Shown here piece by piece: positions 24,514 to 31,252 of a stretch of 33,012 nt of DNA; position 1 is the stretch's first letter, and each line of letters begins with the position of its first letter. Below the pieces are notes generated by a model. It was not told the DNA's origin. It worked only from the letters and a program-made list of their open reading frames with translations, and made no database searches. The position numbers and the translations under genes are program-made. Origin of the DNA: Alphaproteobacteria bacterium (GTDB lineage Bacteria; Pseudomonadota; Alphaproteobacteria; CAAGCB01; CAG-977). The stretch is from assembly GCA_017539865.1 (NCBI GenBank), contig JAFYCE010000018.1, forward strand, positions 1 to 33,012, given 5' to 3'.

Positions 24514-26291
24514 CTGATTTCTTTCATTGTCCGATTTAATTCCAACGCCTGTTTTTGCGCCTCCTCTTTCAATCCCAGCAGTTTTGCCAAAGCCACTCTG
24601 ACCGCTTTGACAAATGAAAGAGTATCAACACCCGTTTTTTGAGAAGCCTTTAACTTCCCGACCAAATCAGGCGTCGCGATTCCGTTTTTCAAGACAAGAA
24701 CATAAGCGTCATGCAGAGATTGAGCATAAAGCTTCAGCCGCTCATTTTCCGGTTCTTTCAAAGCCGCCTGATGAAAACCGATTGCCAAACCTTCAATAAC
24801 CGGAATCGGATCGTAACGCCAAAAGCCTTCTTTTTTATACGCTTCGACCAAATCGGAAGCCGTCCCCGCGCCGCCCATTTCAGGCCATATCCGTCCGTCC
24901 GCCAACAATATGACCGAATTGATCGAAGCTATACTCGCCCCCAGATCCATTGCGTCCGAAACAATATCCCCCCACAGATTGTCATAAGCGTAACACGTCC
25001 CTCCCGGCAGAGGCGCCGTAAACATCATCACGGCGGCGGCGGCCGGTTTCATAATGATAAAATCCTGCCCTTCGACTTTTTTCAGTTTCCGCGCTTCTTT
25101 GCGTATCGCTTTAACAACGGGAACGTCATACATATCCGTTTCATCAAAGGCGAAAACGACGCGATCGTAATTTTTGACCGCCGTCTGATGGAACGCCTGT
25201 TTAACATAGCATTCCGCATCCCGATAATCATAGTTCATCGCTTCGAACATATCGCCCTTTTGAACGGGGATGCGGACTTCTTTAGCCCCGATATACAACC
25301 GGTACTCCCCGTCTTCCTTAGCAACCTGATTCAACCCGCCGTATTCGCTTTTTCCGGCGGAAAAACGGCAAACGGAAAATTCACCCAAAGGCTTTTTCAC
25401 CCCCGAAGTATAAACCGCGTTTAATACGGCGGCGATTTTCGGACCGTAAGACGGATCGGGAACAAGCACCGTCAAATTTCGAGCTTCGGGTTTTGCCAGC
25501 AATCGCGCAAAAGCCGCATCGACAATATCGCCTTGATTGCCTTCGCGACGTTCCAAACCGAACTTTTCCCGCCGGTCGTTATAAATTTTCTTCTTTTCAC
25601 CGTCCAATTCGGGACGAACCGTATATTTTGACATAAAGACGATTTCATCGCCTTTTTCGATTGCCAGATCACACAAATCGACAACATCCCTGCGACGGGT
25701 GACTTTTGCATACAAAGCGGAACCGGCCGATAATCTTTCCGGCTCCCTGACGGTTTGACGATTGAAATTGATTCGGACGTCCACGTCATTTTCCGGCACG
25801 AAAAAGTATCCGTCCTTCTCCCGTCCGCCATCCAAATACATGACATCAAGCTTGCCCGCCTTGTCATATTCCGGCAAAGACGTTTCCAGCAAATCCGACA
25901 ACCCCGGATTTTCGTAACGTTCCAAATTTCCTTTGACCAGCCAGTGTCCCCGCAAATAACCGTTCGGCGTCCCCGTCACCAGCTTTCCCAATTTTTCCGG
26001 TTTACGTTCATCTTCCAATTCGATCAAAGCAGCCTGTGTCTGTTCTTTTGTCGGCGTAATGCCGGGGCCTTTGACCAGAACGGCATTCGGGTCGCCGCCC
26101 GCCATTTCGATCGTTTCGCGGATCACCTCCCCGTTCGTCTGGATTCTGCCTTTCAAACTCCAGTCATGCTCGCGCAAACGTTTTTTGCCGATAAAGTCTT
26201 CAAACGGTATTATCAATTCCTGTTTGACGATTTTATAGGCTTCTCCGGCCGCTTCTTCGGGCAAAGCCACATCAATAAAAGCCTTAACCAT
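24510..26291 (-). CDS. Divergent isocitrate-dehydrogenase-like protein with a large insertion
   Basis: By eye this 593-residue protein follows the eukaryotic-type homodimeric NADP isocitrate dehydrogenase: GPGITPTKEQ (75-84) fits the ATITPDE segment, GTPNGYLRG (107-115) fits the isocitrate-binding SPNGTIRN, MSKYTV (220-225) fits STKNTI with the catalytic Lys (Lys222), and GDIVSD (441-446) fits GDVQSD with two metal Asp. The usual enzyme is about 400-420 residues. Here about 220 residues separate Lys222 from those Asp instead of about 63, so there is an insertion of roughly 150. LIDDMVA, which gives the third metal Asp, reads IIMKPAAAAV, and HGTVTRH, which holds the NADP phosphate, reads AGTASDL. 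It overlaps acnB by eight bases and gltA by four, so isocitrate to 2-oxoglutarate is the obvious role. Activity and cofactor (NAD is possible) are unproven. Confidence 0.8.
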   Translation of the reverse strand: MVKAFIDVALPEEAAGEAYKIVKQELIIPFEDFIGKKRLREHDWSLKGRIQTNGEVIRETIEMAGGDPNAVLVKGPGITPTKEQTQAALIELEDERKPEKLGKLVTGTPNGYLRGHWLVKGNLERYENPGLSDLLETSLPEYDKAGKLDVMYLDGGREKDGYFFVPENDVDVRINFNRQTVREPERLSAGSALYAKVTRRRDVVDLCDLAIEKGDEIVFMSKYTVRPELDGEKKKIYNDRREKFGLERREGNQGDIVDAAFARLLAKPEARNLTVLVPDPSYGPKIAAVLNAVYTSGVKKPLGEFSVCRFSAGKSEYGGLNQVAKEDGEYRLYIGAKEVRIPVQKGDMFEAMNYDYRDAECYVKQAFHQTAVKNYDRVVFAFDETDMYDVPVVKAIRKEARKLKKVEGQDFIIMKPAAAAVMMFTAPLPGGTCYAYDNLWGDIVSDAMDLGASIASINSVILLADGRIWPEMGGAGTASDLVEAYKKEGFWRYDPIPVIEGLAIGFHQAALKEPENERLKLYAQSLHDAYVLVLKNGIATPDLVGKLKASQKTGVDTLSFVKAVRVALAKLLGLKEEAQKQALELNRTMKEIR

Positions 26292-28803
26292 TATTCACCG
26301 CCTTAAAATACGTTTCGACATCGGGGAAAGCACCTGTCTTTGCCGCGACCGCTTCCAATTCCGCCGACACCAGATAAACGGAAGCCTCATCCCCCATCCT
26401 CGCCTTGAAATTCCTCGTGGAAGTCGTCAGCACGTTACGCTTTCCCCGCACACGTTCCTGATTGCCCATGCACAGGGAACAACCCGCGACTTCGACACGA
26501 ACGCCGCGCATTCTCAAAGCACTCAAAACATCGGCCAATTCCGCTTCGATCAGACGCGTCGGCGGCGTCGCCCACGTTTCGACAGCCAGACGATCCGTTC
26601 CCCGTGTGATCCGTTCAAACGCCTCGAAATCCTTTTTGCCGGACATGCACGATCCGATAAAGCAGAACTCCACCGGCGTTCCGGCCAATTCGGCCAAAGG
26701 CTTGACATTGTCCGGCGTATGCGGGCAAGCAATATACGGTTGGTCGATTTCAGCCAAATCAATATCCAGAGTATAAGCGTATTCCGCCTTGTCATCCGCC
26801 GTTACCGTCTGCGGATTTTCAACGTATTCCGACAGCGTCTTTTTCCTGTTTTCCAAAGCACAGTTATTGTCATACCCTTCCCGAATCAATCTCTCTATTA
26901 TCGGCAGAGAATGCCTTTTCACATAATCCGCCACCGTTTGATCGTCCTGCTCGAAATAAGCCGCCGCGGCAGAGCGTTCCGCCGAAGCGTTTGTCATTTT
27001 GAAAACGTCAATCATGTCAAACGGCTCTCCGATCCGGCGAAACTCGATGATTGAGCCCTCAAAGACGTTCTTTCCGAAAAGCTTTTGCGCTTTATACGGA
27101 ATATAGTTGACCAGATCGCGCACGGTAATTCCTTGTCTGAACTCGCCCGTCAGACGCACCAGAACGCTGTCCGGCACGGTGATTTCCGTCACACCCGTCG
27201 CCGCCGCTTCGGCAACGCCGCCGGAACCCAAAGGAAAACTTAAAGCGGTCGGCGTTCTGGTGTGCGAATCCCCGCCGACGACGATGGTATCCGGAACGAC
27301 CAGTTCATTCAACCATGAATGAATGATGCCGTCCCCCATGTTCAGCGTGATTCCGCCGATTGAACGCATATAATCGACCAACTTTTTATTTGCTGCAACG
27401 ACCGCCTCCGTCCGGAAACCCATGGCCGCGTTATGGCATTGGGATTGAAGCAGCAACGGAACGGCCAGCTTCATCGCCGCCAGCGTCCCCTGCAATTCCT
27501 GAACGGTCATGCCGCCCGTCGTATCCTGAGAAGCGACCGTATCGACTTTGGCGTAAACGGTTTGCCCTGAAGCGACACTTTTCACGCCGGCGGCCTTGGC
27601 GATAATCTTCTGCGCCGCCGTCATCGGACGGTTTTGCGCTTCAATCCGGCTTTCCGCATACGGCAGAGGAAATGTTTTTCCTAAAATCTTTTGCGCTGTC
27701 GTCGTCAATATCCGTCCCATACGGAACACCGTCGCCCCGCCCGCGCGCAACATATCCAGATTGCTTTGCGTCAACGGTTCAAAACGGGCGATTTCCGAAC
27801 CGTCTTCGGACAGAATCAGCCCTTTTCGCCATACGGCGCGGACAATCATGCCCGTTTTCAGTGCGTCCGTATCCGTTCTGACGATGATCGATCCCATATC
27901 CTCGGCGGTCTTGGCGAAGATGGGACCCAACACACGGCCGGCGAAAATCACGGCGCGTGTTTTTTTATCGGGAAGAAAACGCGTGTCTTCGTTTTCAATA
28001 CCGATATTCCATTCGACATTGTTCATGCCCGATTTTCGGGAGGAACTTGTTCCGATTTTATCCGCCGCCAAAACGACCGGAATATCCGGATGAGCCGCCT
28101 TTAAAGCGTTCAGAGCGTCCAACAGATCCCCGTTCATAAAGTAGTGTTTGCCATGAAAAGGAATATCCGTGCGCGTATGCCCGCCTTTGGAATGGGAAAG
28201 AAAGTCGGTCGACGCTTCGATTTCGTCGGGAATTTTAAAGACAACCAGTTTTGTTTCGGTTTCAAATTCGGGACGGTTCGAGAACCAGTCCGCCTTTGCC
28301 CATGACTCCAGCAGTTTTGCAGCCGGTTTGTTTCCCGTTCGATATAACCGCGCGACATCGGTCACCGCCTGATGGATCAGCACCAGACGGGATAAAACTT
28401 CGACCGCTTTATCTGCGGTTTTCCGCTTTGTCAGCAAATCAAGCAGAACGGGAATGTTCTGTCCGCCTTTCATATATCCCAGATATTCGATCGCCCGTCC
28501 GGACGTCAATCTGTCAACGACAACTTTTCCTGAAGCGACGCGCCCCAAAAATTCCGCTTTGACTTTGGCGGCTTCATCCGTTCCGGCGGGAACGCGATTT
28601 AACAGCAAAGCTAAAGCTTTCTCCGTTTGTTTGTTTTTTTCCAGCAATTCGACACAAGCCGCCGTTTGTTCCGCATTCAACGGCAGCGGCGGCAAACCGT
28701 CCTGTTTGCGGGACGAAGTACCGTCTTCGACATGTTTCGGATCGAAAGGACGAGGCTGTTCGTACGCGGCTTCATACGCCTGTAAAATTTTTTCGGCCGT
28801 CAT
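26284..28803 (-). CDS. acnB: Aconitate hydratase B AcnB
   Basis: AcnB isomerises citrate to isocitrate with a 4Fe-4S cluster. The 839-residue protein has the AcnB order: an N-terminal helical HEAT-like domain (about 1-160), the swivelling domain (about 165-380, with SSSRKSGMNN), then the catalytic domains with SQDTTGGMT, HSWLNELVVPDTIVVGGDSH, and TGVTEITVPDSVLVR. The cluster cysteines are visible in IGSCMSGKKDF (one) and GCSLCMGNQERV (two). TSTRNF is the late substrate-binding segment. E. coli AcnB is 865 residues, and the difference is mainly a missing C-terminal tail of about 30. SCMTNIGHF of E. coli is SCMSGKKDF here. It starts 16 bases after a lipoprotein gene and leads the acnB-icd-gltA block. 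Confidence 0.95.
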   Translation of the reverse strand: MTAEKILQAYEAAYEQPRPFDPKHVEDGTSSRKQDGLPPLPLNAEQTAACVELLEKNKQTEKALALLLNRVPAGTDEAAKVKAEFLGRVASGKVVVDRLTSGRAIEYLGYMKGGQNIPVLLDLLTKRKTADKAVEVLSRLVLIHQAVTDVARLYRTGNKPAAKLLESWAKADWFSNRPEFETETKLVVFKIPDEIEASTDFLSHSKGGHTRTDIPFHGKHYFMNGDLLDALNALKAAHPDIPVVLAADKIGTSSSRKSGMNNVEWNIGIENEDTRFLPDKKTRAVIFAGRVLGPIFAKTAEDMGSIIVRTDTDALKTGMIVRAVWRKGLILSEDGSEIARFEPLTQSNLDMLRAGGATVFRMGRILTTTAQKILGKTFPLPYAESRIEAQNRPMTAAQKIIAKAAGVKSVASGQTVYAKVDTVASQDTTGGMTVQELQGTLAAMKLAVPLLLQSQCHNAAMGFRTEAVVAANKKLVDYMRSIGGITLNMGDGIIHSWLNELVVPDTIVVGGDSHTRTPTALSFPLGSGGVAEAAATGVTEITVPDSVLVRLTGEFRQGITVRDLVNYIPYKAQKLFGKNVFEGSIIEFRRIGEPFDMIDVFKMTNASAERSAAAAYFEQDDQTVADYVKRHSLPIIERLIREGYDNNCALENRKKTLSEYVENPQTVTADDKAEYAYTLDIDLAEIDQPYIACPHTPDNVKPLAELAGTPVEFCFIGSCMSGKKDFEAFERITRGTDRLAVETWATPPTRLIEAELADVLSALRMRGVRVEVAGCSLCMGNQERVRGKRNVLTTSTRNFKARMGDEASVYLVSAELEAVAAKTGAFPDVETYFKAVNNG

Positions 28804-28819
28804 GAAAAATCTTCTTTTT

Positions 28820-29245
28820 TTAAGGAACGATCAAACCGTATAAGGGCGGATCGGGCATTTTGAGCAATTTCAATCCGTTTTCGCCTTTGAAAAAAGTCAA
28901 AACCGTTTCGCCGTTTTGGTTGTCAATGCCGTAGCGGAACGACCGAACCGTCCGGACGAAATAAACGGACGACCGATAAATACCGGTTTCTTTATCAACC
29001 GTTGTCCGAAAAACGGAAGTTCTGTAATCCACATCCTGAAATCCGGCAAAATCGTTTTCAACGGCGATTTTCAAATTATCCCGATTTCCCTGATAATTTT
29101 TATCGACCAACCCCATAAAGGCGTCCAAATCTTTTTCTTTATAAGCCTGATTCATCCGGCTCAGTGTTTGTCCGACCTCTGCCGAAGGATCAAAAAGAGT
29201 ACACCCGGACAAAAACAGAAAAAGAAACAGCGTCAGACGTTTCAT
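28820..29245 (-). CDS. Small lipoprotein with possible NTF2-like domain
   Basis: This 141-residue protein has a lipoprotein signal (MKRLTLFLFLFLSGC, lipobox LSGC, Cys15). The mature part begins with a helix (AEVGQTLSRMNQAYKEKDLDAFMGLVDKNY in two parts), followed by several strand-like segments (IAVENDFAGFQDVDY, TSVFRTTVD, YRSSVYFVR, GETVLTFFKGE). That helix-then-strands layout, with the phrase 'Ala-Tyr-x-x-Lys-Asp-Leu-Asp-Ala-Phe', resembles SnoaL/NTF2-like domains, but this is only a by-eye resemblance. GGAG lies about five bases before the ATG. It sits 12 bases after another lipoprotein gene and 16 before acnB. It is probably anchored in the outer or inner membrane, facing the periplasm. 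Confidence 0.82.
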   Translation of the reverse strand: MKRLTLFLFLFLSGCTLFDPSAEVGQTLSRMNQAYKEKDLDAFMGLVDKNYQGNRDNLKIAVENDFAGFQDVDYRTSVFRTTVDKETGIYRSSVYFVRTVRSFRYGIDNQNGETVLTFFKGENGLKLLKMPDPPLYGLIVP

Positions 29246-29257
29246 AAACGCTCCTTT

Positions 29258-29917
29258 CTACTCAGATTTCTGTGCCGCGGCGAAATCGTGCAGGGCAACC
29301 ATCACCGTACGAGTGAAGACCGGTTGTTTTTTATTCATATCCGATTCTCTTTTCACCGGATACGTATAACGGATTCTGACATATGACATCAAATCCTTAT
29401 TCGCGCCCAAAACCAGAAAAGAAACTTTATTTTCTTCATTTTGAGAAAACCGCGCTTCCGCCTCCGTCACTTGATATTTAACCGATTTCCAACGAAATTC
29501 CCTCGGTTTTACCGTTCCGATATCGACATTCGCATACAGTCCGGAATCCTGAAGCGCCTGAAATTCCTGCAAATGCTTGTTCATCAATGCTTCCAAGACC
29601 GGATCGATTTCCTCGGCAACGCCGAAGTTCTGGTTATTGTAAACAAAAACAGTCGCCATCATATCTTCATAGGCATAGACACGGACAAAGCCCGCCCCTC
29701 GCTGATTTTTTTCACGATCGGCGACGGCTTCAACGGATTTGAATCCGGCGATTTCTTCCGGCAACGATTCAGTCGCTTTTCTTTGAGTATCGGCAACAGC
29801 CGCCTGCACCCGCTCTGTCAAAGACATTTTCGCCGACGCCGTCTTTTCCAAAGAATCCGTCGCCGCACAAGCCGACAGTAAAAAGATTGCGGTGCAAACT
29901 TTAAAAACCGTTTTCAT
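29258..29917 (-). CDS. Lipoprotein, 219 residues
   Basis: The longer frame begins at an ATG at 29941 that has no ribosome site. The ATG at 29917 gives a standard lipoprotein signal (MKTVFKVCTAIFLLSACA, lipobox LSAC, Cys18) and has a purine-rich GGGGAAAA upstream, so I use it. The mature protein starts with a Ser/Thr/Ala linker and a helix, then mixed strands (GFVRVYAYEDMMATVFVYN, REFRWKSVKYQVTEAEARFS) and a final basic strand region. I recognise no family. It is the first gene after the predicted promoter at 29951-29978 and is followed 12 bases later by the second lipoprotein. Both are periplasmic-facing, and their link to the TCA genes behind them is unexplained. Confidence 0.8.
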   Translation of the reverse strand: MKTVFKVCTAIFLLSACAATDSLEKTASAKMSLTERVQAAVADTQRKATESLPEEIAGFKSVEAVADREKNQRGAGFVRVYAYEDMMATVFVYNNQNFGVAEEIDPVLEALMNKHLQEFQALQDSGLYANVDIGTVKPREFRWKSVKYQVTEAEARFSQNEENKVSFLVLGANKDLMSYVRIRYTYPVKRESDMNKKQPVFTRTVMVALHDFAAAQKSE

Positions 29918-29950
29918 GGTGATTTTCCCCGACTGTTTCATCTTGTCAGC

Positions 29951-29978
29951 ATTTTAACAAAAAAACAGCGGGAATCAA
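29951..29978 (-). promoter_or_regulatory. Promoter ahead of the lipoprotein-TCA gene run
   Basis: On the minus strand TTGATT (29978-29973) and TAAAAT (29956-29951) are separated by 16 bases, in the 70-base gap between the U32 gene and the first lipoprotein. The leader would be about 25 bases. The genes downstream to 20664 have gaps of 24 bases or less, so this could drive lipoproteins, acnB, icd, gltA, fic-merR and the M32 peptidase. Confidence 0.5.
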
Positions 29979-29987
29979 GCCGTTCTT

Positions 29988-31241
29988 TCAACTTTCCGGT
30001 TTTACGCGCGCGACTGTGAAAACAGGCAGGTTTTCAGGCTTCAAAGCTTTGAAAAAATCTTTCGGAATAAAGACGCTCTGCCCGATGCGGCCGGGGGAAA
30101 GAGCCGGCACTTCCTTTTTCGTAAAGCCGTCAATAAGCCACGGCAAAACGACCGGCACGCTTTCAAAGCGGTCGGGCGGCAGGAAATAAAGCGTGTCGCC
30201 CGCTTTGATTTTCTGATAAACAATCATATCCGCCCCTTCCGGCGTCCAACCGGAAATCACGCCCGCGTTGCGCCACGGGCTAAGGCTTTGAGTCGTTTCG
30301 TAATTCTGCGCCGCCGCATCCGGAAGGCCGTTGAAAAAGGCGGTCGTATAGCCTCTGTTTTGCAACGTGTCCAACTCCGCCTGATATTTTTCCGAACGCC
30401 ACTCCTCGGGATTATTGAACCAATCGTCAATCGCGCGGCGATAAGCCCGTGCCGTCTGGGCGACATAATACGGGGTTTTGTTGCGCCCTTCGACTTTCAG
30501 CAAATCGATTCCGGCGCTTAAAATCCTGTCCAGATACGGCATCAGACATAAATCTTTGGAATTAAGGATATACGTTCCGCGATCGTCTTCCTCGACCGGC
30601 AGAAATTCCCCCGGACGCTGTTCCTCTTCCAGATAAAATTTGTATTTCCAACGGCAGGCGTGCGCGCATTTGCCGCGGTTGGCACTGCGTCCCGTCATAA
30701 ACGAAGACAGCAGACACCGCCCCGAATAGCTCATGCACATCGCGCCGTGAATGAACATTTCTATTTTCATATCGGGGATTTTGCGCTTGATTTCGCAGAT
30801 GTCCTCAAACGGCGTTTCGCGGGAAAGCACGCAGACTTTCGCCCCCAAAGACCGCCAAAAATCAACGGTCAGCCATGATCCGACATTGGCTTGGGTAGAA
30901 ACATGCAGAGGGATTTCCGGCGCGTGTTCCTTCATAAACATGAACACGCCGGGGTCGGAAATGATCAGCCCGTCGGGACGCAGTTTATTTACCGTACCGG
31001 CGAATTCCTCCAACCGTTCGACATCGCCGTTTCGGGAAAACAGGTTTAAGGTCAGATAGACTTTTTTGCCCTGCCCGTGCGCCTGTAAAATCGCCTGAGC
31101 CAACGTATCCGCATCAAATCCTTTCCCCGCCCGCAGGGACAAGGACGGCAGACCGCAATAGACGGCATCCGCCCCATATAAAAAAGCCGTTTGCATCGCT
31201 TCGGGGGATCCCGCGGGCAAAAGCAGTTCGGGTTTCTTCAT
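29988..31241 (-). CDS. trhP: U32 family tRNA hydroxylation protein TrhP (YegQ)
   Basis: Despite the family name peptidase U32, studied members of this branch (YegQ, renamed TrhP) take part in prephenate-dependent 5-hydroxylation of tRNA uridine 34. The 417-residue protein shows a TIM-barrel N-terminal part (ELLLPAGSPEAM, YGADAVYCG, SDPGVFMFM), the U32 signature EMFIHGAMCMSYSGRCLLSS, the cysteine-rich RGKCAHACRWKY, and QRPGEFLP and YILNSKDLC, which match the YegQ branch. The C-terminal small beta domain follows (about 320-417). It starts 12 bases after the pbpC stop with AAAGGA seven bases before the ATG. The exact substrate is by analogy. Confidence 0.9.
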   Translation of the reverse strand: MKKPELLLPAGSPEAMQTAFLYGADAVYCGLPSLSLRAGKGFDADTLAQAILQAHGQGKKVYLTLNLFSRNGDVERLEEFAGTVNKLRPDGLIISDPGVFMFMKEHAPEIPLHVSTQANVGSWLTVDFWRSLGAKVCVLSRETPFEDICEIKRKIPDMKIEMFIHGAMCMSYSGRCLLSSFMTGRSANRGKCAHACRWKYKFYLEEEQRPGEFLPVEEDDRGTYILNSKDLCLMPYLDRILSAGIDLLKVEGRNKTPYYVAQTARAYRRAIDDWFNNPEEWRSEKYQAELDTLQNRGYTTAFFNGLPDAAAQNYETTQSLSPWRNAGVISGWTPEGADMIVYQKIKAGDTLYFLPPDRFESVPVVLPWLIDGFTKKEVPALSPGRIGQSVFIPKDFFKALKPENLPVFTVARVKPES

Positions 31242-31252
31242 CTCATTTTCCT

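Noticed and set aside
29942-29987. T-run in the gap after trhP as a terminator
   Set aside because: The stem in front of the seven T is just three base pairs. The region is better read as a -35/-10 promoter pair.
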